NCBI RefSeq assembly: GCF_002086515.1
Contig: NZ_MVHH01000026.1
Coordinates: 1-58,894 of the forward strand
Length of the DNA: 58,894 nt
Direction of reading: 5' to 3'
DNA from: Mycolicibacter arupensis
Lineage (GTDB): Bacteria > Actinomycetota > Actinomycetes > Mycobacteriales > Mycobacteriaceae
How positions within the stretch are numbered: the first letter of the stretch is position 1; each line of letters begins with the position of its first letter. Below the pieces are notes generated by a model. It ran no database searches and was not told the DNA's origin. It was given only the letters and a program-made list of their open reading frames with translations. The position numbers and the translations under genes are program-made. Below, in pieces: positions 18,509-28,550 of the stretch.

Positions 18509-19039
18509 CTACAGCGCGGTCGCGCCGTCGGCGGCCCCGTCTCCATCGGCGTCGGTGAGTTTCAGGTCCCACCTGCCATCACCATCGGTGTCGACGTAGG
18601 CGGCTGCGTAACCCCCCGCGCCGTTGCCGATCAAGACCCGGTCGGCTCGCCCGTCACCGTCAAAGTCGAGCAGGCGATCGTCGATGCGGCCGTCTCGCTC
18701 GAAGTCCACCAGCGGACCGCCGGCGTGCTCGAGACCGTCGAGGTCCAGCCAGCGCAGTCCGCCCGAGCGGTCCGCTGAGCCGGCCGCCATGCCGTGTCCC
18801 CAGGTGCCCGTGCCGTCGTCGACGAACGCGGCCTCCGGGATGCCGTCGTCGTCGAGGTCGAGCAGGAGGTGGTCGACCAGCCCGTCGCCGTCGAGGTCGA
18901 CGAGCGCGTCGTCGCGCAGCCCGTCCCCGTCGAAGTCCAGACTGATGCCGTCGGCCACCCCGTCGCCGTCCAGGTCCACATCCGGTGGACCGGTCCACAT
19001 CGCGGCCGAACCGTCACCGTCGCTGAGGCAATAGTCCAT
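18509..19039 (-). CDS. Acidic DxDGDG repeat protein, predicted calcium-binding
   Basis: 176 residues built almost entirely of calcium-loop repeats: DLDGDGVADG, DFDGDGLRDD, DLDGDGLVDH, DLDDDGIPEA, DFERDGRIDD, DFDGDGRADR, DTDGDGRWDL and DADGDGAADG. This resembles EF-hand/dockerin or thrombospondin type-3 loops. No signal peptide or membrane segment is visible, which is unusual for this fold, so location is unclear. The ATG at 19039 lies 25 nt after the pcnA stop on the same strand; a read-through pcnA transcript probably covers it. I recognise no M. tuberculosis counterpart at this place. Confidence 0.8.
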   Translation of the reverse strand: MDYCLSDGDGSAAMWTGPPDVDLDGDGVADGISLDFDGDGLRDDALVDLDGDGLVDHLLLDLDDDGIPEAAFVDDGTGTWGHGMAAGSADRSGGLRWLDLDGLEHAGGPLVDFERDGRIDDRLLDFDGDGRADRVLIGNGAGGYAAAYVDTDGDGRWDLKLTDADGDGAADGATAL

Positions 19040-19064
19040 ACCCGCATCTGACGGGCCGGTGCCG

Positions 19065-20519
19065 CTATCGGTTCCCCTGCGTCTGCCACCAGCTCAGCAA
19101 TTCCGCCGTCGCCTCTTCGCGCGTCAGCGGTCCGCGCTCCAGGCGGAGCTCCTTGAGGTAGCTCCACGCCCGTCCCACCTGCGGACCCGCCGGGATGTCG
19201 AGCAGCGCCATGATCTCGTTGCCGTCCAAGTCGGGCCGCACGCGCTGCAGGTCCTCCCGGGCGGCCAGTTCCGCGATCCGCTCTTCGAGTTGGTCGTAGC
19301 TTGCCTGCAGGCGGGCCGCACGCCGCTTGTTGCGTGTGGTGCAGTCCGCGCGGACCAGCTTGTGCAGCCGAGCCAGCAGCGGTCCCGCATCGGTGACATA
19401 CCGGCGCACCGCCGAGTCGGTCCACTTGCCGTCGCCGTAACCGTGAAACCGCAGGTGCAGGTAGACCAGCTGGGACACGTCGTCGACCATCTGCTTGGAG
19501 TAGCGCAGTGCGCGCATTCGTTTCCGGGCCATCTTCGCGCCCACCACCTCGTGGTGGTGAAAACTGACGCCTCCGTCACTCTCGTGGCGCCGGGTGGCCG
19601 GCTTGCCGATGTCGTGCAACAGCGCCGCCCAGCGCAGCACCAGATCGGGGCCGCCGTCGGGGCCCGAGTCCTCTAAGTCGATCGCCTGGCGCAGCACGGT
19701 CAGCGAATGCTGGTAGACGTCCTTGTGCTGGTGATGCTCATCGATGGCCATCCGCATGCCGCCGACTTCGGGCAACACCACATCGCCCATCCCGGTGGCC
19801 ACCATCAGGTCCAGGCCGGCGACCGGGTCGGCGCCCACCAGCATCTTGTCCAGTTCGGCCGCCACGCGTTCGGCGGTGATGCGGCCCAGCTCCGGGGCCA
19901 TGTCCACGATGGCCGCGCGCACTCGCGGCGCCACGGTGAAGCCGAGCTGGGAAACGAAGCGGGCGGCGCGCAGCATGCGCAGCGGGTCGTCGCCGAACGA
20001 GTCCTGCGGTGCAGTCGGCGTGTCCAGCACCCGCTCGCGCAGTGCCGCGAGGCCGCCCAGCGGGTCGATGAACTCCCCCGGCCCGGCGGGCGTGATCTGG
20101 ACCGCCATCGCATTGGCGGTGAAGTCGCGGCGCACCAGATCCTGGTCAAGTGAGTCACCGAAGCGCACTTCGGGATTGCGCGTCACCCGGTCATATTTGT
20201 CGGCCCGGAAGGTGGTGATCTCGACGCGCTGACCGCCGATGGCCGCGCCTACCGTGCCGAAATCGATGCCGGTGTCCCACATGGCTTCGGCCTGGCCGCG
20301 CAGAATGGTCTGCACCTGCTCGGGCCGCGCGTCGGTGGTGAAGTCCAGGTCCGGGCTGGGGCGTCCCAGCAGGGCATCGCGCACCGATCCCCCGACCAGG
20401 TAGAGCTGGTGGCCGGCGTCGGCGAAGAGGGCGCCCAGGCTGCGCAGCACGTCGGCGTGCCGATTCAGCGCGACGGCCGCCGCGGTCAGCAGATCGGCGT
20501 CTTGGTGGGCATCAGGCAC
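19065..20519 (-). CDS. pcnA: CCA tRNA nucleotidyltransferase (PcnA, Rv3907c family)
   Basis: Adds or repairs the 3' CCA of tRNA; the name pcnA is historical. 484 residues. The class II nucleotidyltransferase head has GGSVRD (43-48) and the catalytic acidic pair D57/D59 in PDLDF. The [10 protein letters not shown] motif and the tRNA-binding neck follow, then an HD domain (HDIGKP, with HHHEVVG). The GTG at 20519 was chosen from relatives and from a TAAGCT -10 element 8 nt upstream. The tRNA genes in this window lack encoded CCA, so this enzyme is required for them. Confidence 0.94.
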   Translation of the reverse strand: MPDAHQDADLLTAAAVALNRHADVLRSLGALFADAGHQLYLVGGSVRDALLGRPSPDLDFTTDARPEQVQTILRGQAEAMWDTGIDFGTVGAAIGGQRVEITTFRADKYDRVTRNPEVRFGDSLDQDLVRRDFTANAMAVQITPAGPGEFIDPLGGLAALRERVLDTPTAPQDSFGDDPLRMLRAARFVSQLGFTVAPRVRAAIVDMAPELGRITAERVAAELDKMLVGADPVAGLDLMVATGMGDVVLPEVGGMRMAIDEHHQHKDVYQHSLTVLRQAIDLEDSGPDGGPDLVLRWAALLHDIGKPATRRHESDGGVSFHHHEVVGAKMARKRMRALRYSKQMVDDVSQLVYLHLRFHGYGDGKWTDSAVRRYVTDAGPLLARLHKLVRADCTTRNKRRAARLQASYDQLEERIAELAAREDLQRVRPDLDGNEIMALLDIPAGPQVGRAWSYLKELRLERGPLTREEATAELLSWWQTQGNR

Positions 20520-20527
20520 GTTCGGTG

Positions 20528-20533
20528 AGCTTA
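20528..20533 (-). promoter_or_regulatory. -10 element TAAGCT, predicted leaderless start of pcnA
   Basis: On the minus strand TAAGCT is followed by 8 nt and the GTG at 20519; no ribosome-binding site is present. Confidence 0.5.
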
Positions 20534-20727
20534 GCGGTGGTCGCGAGAACGGCGAAGCCGGGCGAAGCGGGCCGCCGTGCTGGTGGCGTGCCGGCAGCCG
20601 AGTGTGCGGTTTCAGGGGATTCTCGCGGGCGGCGCCAACAATTCCGCACACTCGATGGACTCCACGGGATGAAACGGGGCCGAGTGCATCACCGGCGAGG
20701 GGCGCCGGTCGGCCCATGCGTGCCAGC

Positions 20728-20733
20728 TACTAT
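20728..20733 (+). promoter_or_regulatory. -10 element TACTAT, predicted leaderless start of mutT4
   Basis: TACTAT, 7 nt, then the GTG at 20741. The arrangement is the same as upstream of the DUF1707 gene at 2813. Confidence 0.6.
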
Positions 20734-20740
20734 CACATGG

Positions 20741-21505
20741 GTGTCGGCCGACGGCGGAGAAGCCAATTCGGGACGGCGCCGCAGGCGGCGCCGTGGTCGA
20801 CGCACGTCTGGTCCCAAGGCCAGTCACACCGAATCCCCGGCCGCAGAGGCCAGTCCGGCTGCTGCCGTCACTCCTTCGCGTGCGGCTCAGCGCCGGTCGC
20901 GACCCGCGCGGCACGGCCCCGAGCGCCTGCGCACCGTGCATGAGACCTCCGCGGGCGGGCTGGTGGTCGACGGTATCGATGGCCCGCGCGAAGAGCAGGT
21001 GGCCGCCCTCATCGGACGGGTGGACCGGCGCGGCAGGATGCTGTGGTCGCTGCCCAAGGGTCATATCGAGGTCGGTGAGACCGCCGAGCAGACCGCCATC
21101 CGTGAGGTCGCCGAAGAGACCGGCGTGCAAGGCAGCGTGCTGGCCGCGCTGGGCAGCATCGACTACTGGTTCGTCACCGACGGCCACCGCGTCCACAAAA
21201 CCGTGCACCACTATCTGTTGCGATTCGCCAGCGGCGAACTGTGCGATGACGACATGGAAGTGGCCGAGGTGGCCTGGGTGCCGATCCGGGAGCTGGCGTC
21301 CCGCCTGGCGTACGCCGACGAGCGCCGCTTGGCGCTGGTCGCCGACGAGTTGATCGACCGCCTGCAGGCCGACGGTCCGGCCGCCCTGCCCCCGTTGCCG
21401 GTCACGGCACCCTGGCGGCGGCAGCAGACCCATTCCCGCGCCCGCCGTACTCGCACTGGTGAGCCCTCACCGGACCCGAAGAACGGTCGCGGGCTGGACC
21501 CGTGA
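20741..21505 (+). CDS. mutT4: Nudix hydrolase MutT4
   Basis: 254 residues. The N-terminus (about 1-65) is very basic and disordered ([12 protein letters not shown]). The Nudix domain (about 68-215) has a complete box at 107-129 ([20 protein letters not shown], then TG), so the metal-binding glutamates are intact. Homologue of Rv3908, proposed to act on nucleotide or capped substrates; the true substrate is uncertain. The stop overlaps the next start (GTGA), so mutT4 heads the unit mutT4-DUF6049-murJ. Confidence 0.92.
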   Translation: MSADGGEANSGRRRRRRRGRRTSGPKASHTESPAAEASPAAAVTPSRAAQRRSRPARHGPERLRTVHETSAGGLVVDGIDGPREEQVAALIGRVDRRGRMLWSLPKGHIEVGETAEQTAIREVAEETGVQGSVLAALGSIDYWFVTDGHRVHKTVHHYLLRFASGELCDDDMEVAEVAWVPIRELASRLAYADERRLALVADELIDRLQADGPAALPPLPVTAPWRRQQTHSRARRTRTGEPSPDPKNGRGLDP

Positions 21506-23910
21506 CCCGCACGCGACCCGGTGGTGGGGGTCCCATACTCGCCTTGTCAGGGCCCCTGGCGGCCCTGGTGGCGGTGGTGACCGTCCTCCTGATGACTCTC
21601 GGCACGACCCTCGTCGCCGCCGCCCCGCACGTCGCCGCAGGCGAACCCGATGCGGCACCGTTCGTCCAGATCCGGATCGACCGCGTCACCCCTGACGTCG
21701 TCACCACCTCCAGCGCGCCCGTGGTCACCATCGCCGGAACGGTCAGCAACGTCGGCGATCGACCCGTACGTGACGTGGTGGTTCGGCTTGAGCAGGCCGG
21801 TGCCGTGGCCTCCTCCGCCGGCCTGCGCACCAACCTCAGCGGGGCCAACGACCAATACCGCCCGGTGGGCGCCTTCGTCACGGTGGCGCCGGAACTGCAG
21901 CGCGGCCAAGAGGCCCGCTTCACGTTGTCCGCGCCGCTGCGCTCGGCGAACCAGCCCGCCTTGAACATCGACCGCCCCGGCGTTTACCCGGTGCTGGTCA
22001 ACGTCAACGGCACCCCCGACTACGGCGAACCGACCCGCCTGGACGATGCCCGCTTCCTGCTTCCGGTGACCGGCCTGCCCCGCACCGAGCCTGGATCCGG
22101 GTTGACCGCGGACCCCGTCGCACCCGATATCTCGCACCCGGTGCGGGTGACCATGTTCTGGCCCTTGGCCGATCGGCCGCGGCTCACGCCGGGAGAGCCC
22201 GGCGGTGCGCTGCCGGTTCGGCTCATCGACGATGAGCTGGCGACATCGTTGGCTCCCGGGGGTCGGCTCGAGGCGCTGTTGTCCGCCGCCGAGTTCGCCA
22301 CCAGCCCGGCAGTGGACATCAACGGCGTGGTCAATCGTGCCCTGTGCCTGGCCGTCGACCCCGACCTGGTGGTCACGGTATCGGCGATGACCCGCGGCTA
22401 CGTGGTCGCCGACTCCCCCGCGAGCGCCACCACGCTTCCCGGGACCGGGCGCGACGCCGCCCGCACCTGGCTGGAGCGGCTGCGGCGCCTGGCCCACCAC
22501 ACCTGCGTCGCCGCAACCCCCTACGCCCAGACCGACCTGGACGCCTTGGCGCGGGTGGGCGACGCCGGTCTCGACGAGATCGCGGTGCGCACTCCCGCCG
22601 ACATCCTGGACCGCATCCTGGAGGTGAGCTCGACCCGCGGCGTGGTCCTGCTCGGCGACGGCCGGCTGACGACGGGCGCCGCCGACCTGATCGGCGCCCA
22701 GGGCGATGCTGTGGTGATCACGGCCGGCGAGTGTTCCGCCCTGGAGTCCGGCGCCGCGGCCACCGCTGACGTCACGCCCCGGCGGTTGTCACCGCAGCTG
22801 GTGGCGGTGCCCTATGACCCCGCCGTGGGTGCCGCGCTGGCGGCCATGGGCACCGATCCGATGACACCCGGCTACCTGGACAGCTCCCTGGCGGTCCGGC
22901 TGAACCACGACTCCGCGCTGGCCCGTCGCCAGGATGCTCTGGGTGCGCTGCTGTGGCGAAGCCTGGAATCGCCGGAGACTCCCGGCGCGCTGCGCAGCGA
23001 GATCCTGATGCCGCCGGCGTACTGGAAGCCGCGCGCCGACGACGCCCAGGCCGTGCTGACCACCCTGGCCACCGCACTGCACTCCGGGCTGGCCGACGCC
23101 CGGCCGCTCACCGCGGTGCTGGCCGAATCCGCCGACGTGGCGGCGCCGCCGGAGCATCCGCTGCCGGCCCAGCAGCCGGCGGGTGGCTTCGGCCCCGAGG
23201 TGATCGGCACCGTGACCAGCGACATCGGCAGATTGTGGGGCTTGACGTCGGCGCTGACCACCGACGCTCGCACCGGCCTGACCGGTGAGGCGTACACGAC
23301 ACCGCTCGCCGAGGGCATGCTGCGCGCCCTGACCCAGTCCGAACCGCCCGATGTCCGCAACGGCCTGGCCGCGCAACGCCTGGCGATCATCGGCACCACC
23401 GTCGCCGACCTGATCGGCGCCGTCACCATCGTCAATCCGGCCGACTCCTACACGCTGGCCACCGAGCACAGTCCGCTTCCCCTGGCGCTGCGCAACGATC
23501 TCGCGGTGCCGATCCGGGTGCGGCTGCACGTGGACGCACCACCGGGAATGTCGGTCACCGATGTCGGGGAGCTCGAGCTGCCACCGGGGTACCTGCCCCT
23601 GCGAGTTCCGGTCGAAGTGCGGGTCAACCAGCACTTCGTGGTCGACGCGGCACTACAGACCCCCAACGGCATGCCGCTGGGCGAATCGGTGCGCTTGTCG
23701 GTGCATTCCAACGCCTACGGCATGGTGCTGTTCCTGATCACCATGACAGCGGCGGCGGCCCTGACGGTTCTGACCGGGCGCCGGCTCTGGCATCGGTTCC
23801 GCGGCCAACCCGACCGCGCCGACCTGCCCGCGCCACCCCCCGGCGCGGACCGGCCCCCGGCGAGCGTGGCGGCGCAACAGCATCCGGCGGACCGCGGCGG
23901 CGACCGATGA
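21502..23910 (+). CDS. DUF6049 secreted/membrane protein (Rv3909 family)
   Basis: 802 residues. An N-terminal signal or anchor segment covers about 12-38. A long extracytoplasmic region follows, with an immunoglobulin-like beta section near the start ([20 protein letters not shown]) and a second before the C-terminus (about 650-735). One membrane helix (about 742-764) and a short basic, proline-rich cytoplasmic tail close the protein. Function unknown. It is always found between mutT4 and murJ and is joined to both by 4-nt overlaps, so a role in envelope assembly is likely (inference). Confidence 0.88.
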   Translation: MTRTRPGGGGPILALSGPLAALVAVVTVLLMTLGTTLVAAAPHVAAGEPDAAPFVQIRIDRVTPDVVTTSSAPVVTIAGTVSNVGDRPVRDVVVRLEQAGAVASSAGLRTNLSGANDQYRPVGAFVTVAPELQRGQEARFTLSAPLRSANQPALNIDRPGVYPVLVNVNGTPDYGEPTRLDDARFLLPVTGLPRTEPGSGLTADPVAPDISHPVRVTMFWPLADRPRLTPGEPGGALPVRLIDDELATSLAPGGRLEALLSAAEFATSPAVDINGVVNRALCLAVDPDLVVTVSAMTRGYVVADSPASATTLPGTGRDAARTWLERLRRLAHHTCVAATPYAQTDLDALARVGDAGLDEIAVRTPADILDRILEVSSTRGVVLLGDGRLTTGAADLIGAQGDAVVITAGECSALESGAAATADVTPRRLSPQLVAVPYDPAVGAALAAMGTDPMTPGYLDSSLAVRLNHDSALARRQDALGALLWRSLESPETPGALRSEILMPPAYWKPRADDAQAVLTTLATALHSGLADARPLTAVLAESADVAAPPEHPLPAQQPAGGFGPEVIGTVTSDIGRLWGLTSALTTDARTGLTGEAYTTPLAEGMLRALTQSEPPDVRNGLAAQRLAIIGTTVADLIGAVTIVNPADSYTLATEHSPLPLALRNDLAVPIRVRLHVDAPPGMSVTDVGELELPPGYLPLRVPVEVRVNQHFVVDAALQTPNGMPLGESVRLSVHSNAYGMVLFLITMTAAAALTVLTGRRLWHRFRGQPDRADLPAPPPGADRPPASVAAQQHPADRGGDR

Positions 23911-26900
23911 GCACGCCGGCCCAGCAGCCCGCACGCCCCGAGCTGACCGACGCCGCGGTGGTGTCACGGTCCTGGGGGATGGCCTTGGCGACCCTGGTCA
24001 GCCGGATCACTGGATTCGTCCGAGTGGTGCTGCTGGCGGCGATCCTGGGTGCGGCGCTCTCGAGCGCGTTCTCGGTGGCCAACCAGTTGCCGAACCAGAT
24101 TGCCGCGCTGGTGCTGGAGGCCACGTTCACCGCGATCTTCGTGCCGGTGCTGGCCCGCGCCGAACGCGACGACGCCGACGGCGGTGCCGCATTCGTCCGG
24201 CGGCTGGTCACACTGGCAACCGCGTTGCTGCTGGCCACCACGGTGATCTCGGTGGCAGCGGCCCCGCTGCTGGTGCGGCTGATGCTGGGCGGGGACCCGC
24301 AGGTCAACGAGCCGCTGACCATTGCGTTCGCCTACCTGCTGCTGCCACAGGTGATCTGTTACGGACTGTCGTCGGTGTTCATGGCGATCCTGAACACGCG
24401 CAATATCTTCGGCGCTCCGGCCTGGGCTCCGGTGGTCAACAACGTCGTCGCGATCGCCACCTTGGTGCTGTACCTGCTGGTGCCGGGCGAACTGTCGGTG
24501 GATCCGGTGCGGATGGGCAACGCCAAGCTGCTGGTGCTGGGCTTGGGCACCACCGCGGGCGTCGTCGCACAGACCGCCGTGCTGCTGGTGGCCATCCGCC
24601 GGGAGCGGATCAGCCTACGGCCGCTGTGGGGCATCGACGACCGGCTCAAGCGCTTCGGCACGATGGCGTCGGCCATGGTGCTCTACGTCTTGATCAGCCA
24701 GGTCGGCCTGGTGGTGACCAATCAGATCGCCAGCACCGCCGCCGCCTCCGGTCCGGCGATCTACTACTACTCCTGGCTGCTGTTGCAGCTGCCGTTCGGC
24801 ATGATCGGCGTGACGGTGCTGACCGTCGTCATGCCCCGCTTGAGCCGCAACGCCGCCGCCGGCGACGACCCCGCGGTGCTGGCCGATCTGTCCCTGGCGA
24901 CCCGGCTGATGATGATCACGCTCATCCCGATCGTGGCGCTGATGACCGTCGGCGGACCGGCGATCGGCAGTGCGCTGTTCGCCTACGGCAACTTCGGCAA
25001 CGTCGATGCGGGCTACCTCGGCGCCGCGGTCGCCATGTCGGCCTTCACGCTGATCCCCTATGCGATGGTGCTGTTGCAGCTGCGGGTCTTCTACGCCCGA
25101 GAGCAGCCGTGGACACCCATCGCGATCATCGTGGTGATCACCGCGGTGAAGATCGCCGCCTCGGTGCTGGCTCCGCACCTGACCGGAACCCCGGAGCTGG
25201 TCGCGGCCTACCTGGGCCTGGCAAACGGTCTGGGCTTCCTGGCCGGGGCGATCGTCGGGCACCTGCTGCTGCGGCGCTCACTGCGCCCGGTGCGCGGTCC
25301 CGGGGCGCCTCCGGCGCGCTGGGCATTGTTGGGGCCGGAGGTGATCCGCACCGTTCTGGTCACGCTGACGGCGTCGCTGCTGGCCGGCCTGGTCGTCGAG
25401 GTGCTGGATCGCGCGCTGGGTCTTCGGGGGCTGACCGACCATGGCGCCGCCGGGTCGATGCTGCGGCTGCTGATCCTCACGGCGGTGATGCTGCCGATCA
25501 TCGCGGCCGTCATGGTGCGTGCCGAGGTTCCCGAAGCGGTCGCCGCAGTGGCCGCGGTTCGCCGGAGAATGGGGGCCGGCGGGCCACCGGCCGGCATGCC
25601 TAACCCGCCTTCTCCCGATGCCAGCGTCCCGTACGCTGATTCCAACCGTTTGCCCACAGTCGGCGGGGACGTCGTGAACGCTCCCGCCACGCATACGCCG
25701 CCCGCACACATCGCCGGTGGCTGGACACCGAAAGGCGGGGAGGTGGCCAACACTCCTTCGGAGGGCGTCGGACCTCAAGCCGCGGCGCGGACCGTTGCTC
25801 CGCAGCCGTCCCAGCGCGCGGCTGAGGCCCCCGAGTCCGCCGCCAACGACAGCTTGTTGACGCCGGGGCTGAGCATCGCCGGCGGCCGCTACCGGCTGCT
25901 CGTTCGCCACGGCGGTACCCCGGTGCTGCAGTTCTGGCAGGCGCTGGACACCGCCCTGGACCGCCAGGTGGCCCTGACCTTCGTCGACCCGAATCAGACC
26001 CTGTCCGACGAGCAGCTCACCAGTGTCCTGTCCCGCACCCAGCGGCTCAGCCAGATCGATCTGCCGGGGATCGCCCGCGTCCTGGACGTGGTGCGCGTCG
26101 GTGCGGGCGGACTGGTGGTCTCCGAATGGGTGCGTGGCGCCTCGCTCCAGGAGGTGGCGGGCACGGCGCCGTCGCCGATCGGCGCGGCCCGCGCGATCCG
26201 GTCGCTGGCATCGGCGGCCGAATCCGCTCACCACAGCGGGGTGGCCCTGTCGATCGACCACCCGGCACGAGTGCGGGTCAGCATCGAAGGCGACGTCACA
26301 CTGGCCTTCCCCGCGACGCTGCCCGACACCAAGCCCGAAGACGACATCCGCGGAATCGGCGCCACCCTCTATGCGCTGCTGGTCAACCGGTGGCCCCTGG
26401 CCGACGCCGGGGCCGACAGCGGCCTGAAGCCGGCGGACCTGGACTCCAGCGGCAATCCCGTCAAGCCCGATTCGGTCAACCCCGACATTCCGTTCCAGAT
26501 CTCCGCGGCCGCCAGCCATGCGATCCAGCCCGACGGCGGGATCCGGGGCGCGTCCACGTTGTCGAACCTGCTGCAGCAGGCCACCGCCCTGCATGAGCAG
26601 ACCGAGCTGCTGGGTCCGGTCAGTGACGAACCGCCCGCTCCGCGGGTGCGGCCCGCACCACCGGACGCCGAGGCAGCGGCCGAGCGGCGCCGCCGGGTGC
26701 TGATCGGCCTGGGCATCGGTGCGGCGGTCATCCTGGTGGCGCTGTTGGTGTTGGCCTCGGTGCTCAACCGGATCTTCGGCGACGTCAACGGGTTGGACAA
26801 GACCGAACTCGGCTTGAGCAGCCCCTCGGCATCGTCACTGCCCGGCGCCAGCGGACCCAACGGGATTGTGAAGCCGGTGCAGGTGACGGTCTTCTCCCCC

Positions 26901-27311
26901 GGCGGCGAGGCAGACCGGCCCCAGGACGCCGCTCTGGCGATCGACGGTAACCCGGCCACCGCCTGGTCGACGGACACCTATTCCGATCCGGTGCCGTTCC
27001 CCAATTTCAAGAACGGCGTCGGGCTGATGCTGCAACTGCCCAAGCCCACGGTGATCGGCACCGTCTCGCTCAACGTGTCCAGCACCGGAACCAAGGTGGA
27101 GCTGCGTTCGTCCCCGACGCCGAAGCCGGCGCGGCTGGAGGACACCACCTTGTTGGCCCCGGCGAAGGCGCTGCAGCCCGGCTCCAACAAGATCACCGCG
27201 GATTCGTCGACGGCGACCTCGAACCTGCTGGTGTGGATCTCCACGATGGGAAACACCGGCGGAGAGAGCCGCACCCAGATCTCTGAGATCACCGTGCAAG
27301 CCGCCTCCTAG
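23907..27311 (+). CDS. murJ: Lipid II flippase MurJ (MviN) with pseudokinase domain
   Basis: 1134 residues with the mycobacterial architecture. A MATE-like MurJ flippase of about 14 membrane helices spans about 15-530. A disordered linker precedes a cytoplasmic pseudokinase (about 650-890: ISLAGGRYRLLV-like start, no HRD or DFG motif). A further membrane helix (about 930-952) leads to an extracytoplasmic discoidin-like carbohydrate-binding domain (about 985-1134). In mycobacteria PknB phosphorylates the pseudokinase and recruits FhaA to control lipid II export (family knowledge). PknB is encoded in this window. ATGA overlap with the upstream gene. Confidence 0.95.
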   Translation: MSTPAQQPARPELTDAAVVSRSWGMALATLVSRITGFVRVVLLAAILGAALSSAFSVANQLPNQIAALVLEATFTAIFVPVLARAERDDADGGAAFVRRLVTLATALLLATTVISVAAAPLLVRLMLGGDPQVNEPLTIAFAYLLLPQVICYGLSSVFMAILNTRNIFGAPAWAPVVNNVVAIATLVLYLLVPGELSVDPVRMGNAKLLVLGLGTTAGVVAQTAVLLVAIRRERISLRPLWGIDDRLKRFGTMASAMVLYVLISQVGLVVTNQIASTAAASGPAIYYYSWLLLQLPFGMIGVTVLTVVMPRLSRNAAAGDDPAVLADLSLATRLMMITLIPIVALMTVGGPAIGSALFAYGNFGNVDAGYLGAAVAMSAFTLIPYAMVLLQLRVFYAREQPWTPIAIIVVITAVKIAASVLAPHLTGTPELVAAYLGLANGLGFLAGAIVGHLLLRRSLRPVRGPGAPPARWALLGPEVIRTVLVTLTASLLAGLVVEVLDRALGLRGLTDHGAAGSMLRLLILTAVMLPIIAAVMVRAEVPEAVAAVAAVRRRMGAGGPPAGMPNPPSPDASVPYADSNRLPTVGGDVVNAPATHTPPAHIAGGWTPKGGEVANTPSEGVGPQAAARTVAPQPSQRAAEAPESAANDSLLTPGLSIAGGRYRLLVRHGGTPVLQFWQALDTALDRQVALTFVDPNQTLSDEQLTSVLSRTQRLSQIDLPGIARVLDVVRVGAGGLVVSEWVRGASLQEVAGTAPSPIGAARAIRSLASAAESAHHSGVALSIDHPARVRVSIEGDVTLAFPATLPDTKPEDDIRGIGATLYALLVNRWPLADAGADSGLKPADLDSSGNPVKPDSVNPDIPFQISAAASHAIQPDGGIRGASTLSNLLQQATALHEQTELLGPVSDEPPAPRVRPAPPDAEAAAERRRRVLIGLGIGAAVILVALLVLASVLNRIFGDVNGLDKTELGLSSPSASSLPGASGPNGIVKPVQVTVFSPGGEADRPQDAALAIDGNPATAWSTDTYSDPVPFPNFKNGVGLMLQLPKPTVIGTVSLNVSSTGTKVELRSSPTPKPARLEDTTLLAPAKALQPGSNKITADSSTATSNLLVWISTMGNTGGESRTQISEITVQAAS

Positions 27312-27363
27312 CGGGGCTGTGCACAGGTCTTCGGGGTGAAGTGCCGGCGGGGCCAGCTCTGGT

Positions 27364-27369
27364 TACTGT
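27364..27369 (+). promoter_or_regulatory. -10 element TACTGT, predicted leaderless start of sigM
   Basis: TACTGT, 6 nt, ATG at 27376. No Shine-Dalgarno sequence is visible before the ATG. Confidence 0.5.
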
Positions 27370-27375
27370 CCGCCC

Positions 27376-28131
27376 ATGGGGCTCCCCGATCGCACTGACG
27401 CCGAGCTGTTGGCCGCACATGTGGCCGGTGACCGCTACGCCTTCGCCGCGCTCTACGACCGGCACCACCGCCGGCTGCGACGGCTGGCCCGCAGCACCAC
27501 CGGCTGCGCTCACGAGGCCGAAGATGCGCTGCAAGACGCCATGCTGTCGGCACATCGGGCGGCCGGATCGTTTCGCCACGACGCCGCCGTCGGCAGTTGG
27601 CTGCACCGGATCGTGCTCAACGCCTGCCTGGATCGGGTGCGCCGCAACAGGTCGACCTGGGTGGAGCTGATCGACCATCCGGCCACCGGTGATCGCACCG
27701 CCGAAGTGGACACGGCATTGGTGGTCCGCGCGGCGCTGCGCAGGTTGCCGGCCGAACAGCGGGCCGCGCTGCTCGCCGTGCACATGCAGGGATATTCGGT
27801 CGCCGACGCCGCCCACAAGTTCGGGGTGGCACCGGGCACCGTCAAGAGTCGCTGTGCCCGCGGTCGGGCGCGGCTGGCCGTCCTACTGGGGCAGGGCCGC
27901 GGTTCCCGCCCTGCCGCTGCGGGCCCGTCGGCCCACGGCCGGTTAGCCTTGGCCCCGGACGGCGGCACGGCACGACGTGTGCCGCCACGACAACGAGTGG
28001 AAGCGGCACCATGTCCAGCGATTCGGACGACGAACAGTCCCGGGCCCCCTCCGGGCCACCGGCGCACGCAAGCCGCCCGTCACCCCGGTTCAGCCGGATC
28101 GCCGCCTGGGCCGGCGGTATCGCCGCCGTGA
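27376..28131 (+). CDS. sigM: ECF sigma factor SigM (3' end uncertain)
   Basis: Residues 1-175 form a normal ECF sigma factor. Region 2 is about 18-92 (DALQDAMLSAHRAAGSFRHD, GSWLHRIVLNACLDRVRR); region 4 is about 118-172 (LRRLPAEQRAAL, helix-turn-helix GYSVADAAHKFGVAPGTVKS). After RLAVLLGQ the frame stays open for about 70 more residues, rich in Pro, Arg and Gly, running 121 nt into the next gene. This tail has many A-ending codons, unlike its neighbours, and contains a TAGCCT element and an 8-bp hairpin, so it looks non-coding. A single-base frame change near 27890-27940 would close at the TAG at 27944, giving the usual length of about 190 residues. Confidence 0.85.
   Translation: MGLPDRTDAELLAAHVAGDRYAFAALYDRHHRRLRRLARSTTGCAHEAEDALQDAMLSAHRAAGSFRHDAAVGSWLHRIVLNACLDRVRRNRSTWVELIDHPATGDRTAEVDTALVVRAALRRLPAEQRAALLAVHMQGYSVADAAHKFGVAPGTVKSRCARGRARLAVLLGQGRGSRPAAAGPSAHGRLALAPDGGTARRVPPRQRVEAAPCPAIRTTNSPGPPPGHRRTQAARHPGSAGSPPGPAVSPP
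27944..27986 (+). promoter_or_regulatory. TAGCCT -10-like element and GC hairpin before the anti-sigma gene
   Basis: TAGCCT (27944-27949) is followed by a perfect 8-bp hairpin, GGCGGCAC (27961-27968) with GTGCCGCC (27979-27986), ending 24 nt before the ATG at 28011. It lies within the doubtful sigM tail and looks like an intergenic promoter and leader. Confidence 0.35.
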
Positions 28132-28520
28132 TCGCGGTCGGCGTCGGCACGGCGGCGTTGATCCGGTTGCCCGGCGAGGCCTCCAGCGGTCCCCGCTCGT
28201 TTGACGCCATCACGGTGGCATCGGCGCCCACGGCCGTGCTGCCGCTGTCCGAACCGGAGATCCTCGAACTACTGGATCGTCGTCCCGAGTACGGCCCGCT
28301 GGCCGACCCGGTACGTCGCACGGGGTGCCTTGCCGGGCTGGGTTACCCGGCCTCGACGCAGATCCTGGGAGCACGCGAGATCACGGTGGGCGGCCGCCCC
28401 GGGGTGCTCCTGTTGGTACCCGGCACACCGGCCGGCAACGTCATCGCACTCGCGGTGGCTCCGCACTGCAGTTCCGCAGACACCGGACTGCTTGCCGACA
28501 CGACCGTTCGGCGCCCCTGA
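28011..28520 (+). CDS. rsmA: RsmA-like anti-SigM membrane protein lacking the N-terminal sigma-binding domain
   Basis: 169 residues: a short polar cytoplasmic segment (1-29), one membrane helix (about 31-52) and an extracytoplasmic domain (about 70-169: LSEPEILELLDRRPEYGPL, CLAGLGYPAST, VAPHCSSADTGLL) clearly like the C-terminal half of M. tuberculosis RsmA/Rv3912. The roughly 75-residue cytoplasmic domain that binds SigM in RsmA is absent, and no frame upstream encodes it. The frame upstream is open but has no start codon. Either the gene has lost its sigma-binding part or the true anti-sigma lies elsewhere. Confidence 0.75.
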   Translation: MSSDSDDEQSRAPSGPPAHASRPSPRFSRIAAWAGGIAAVIAVGVGTAALIRLPGEASSGPRSFDAITVASAPTAVLPLSEPEILELLDRRPEYGPLADPVRRTGCLAGLGYPASTQILGAREITVGGRPGVLLLVPGTPAGNVIALAVAPHCSSADTGLLADTTVRRP

Positions 28521-28550
28521 CCGGCATGCGGGCCCGGCAGTATCGGCGCG

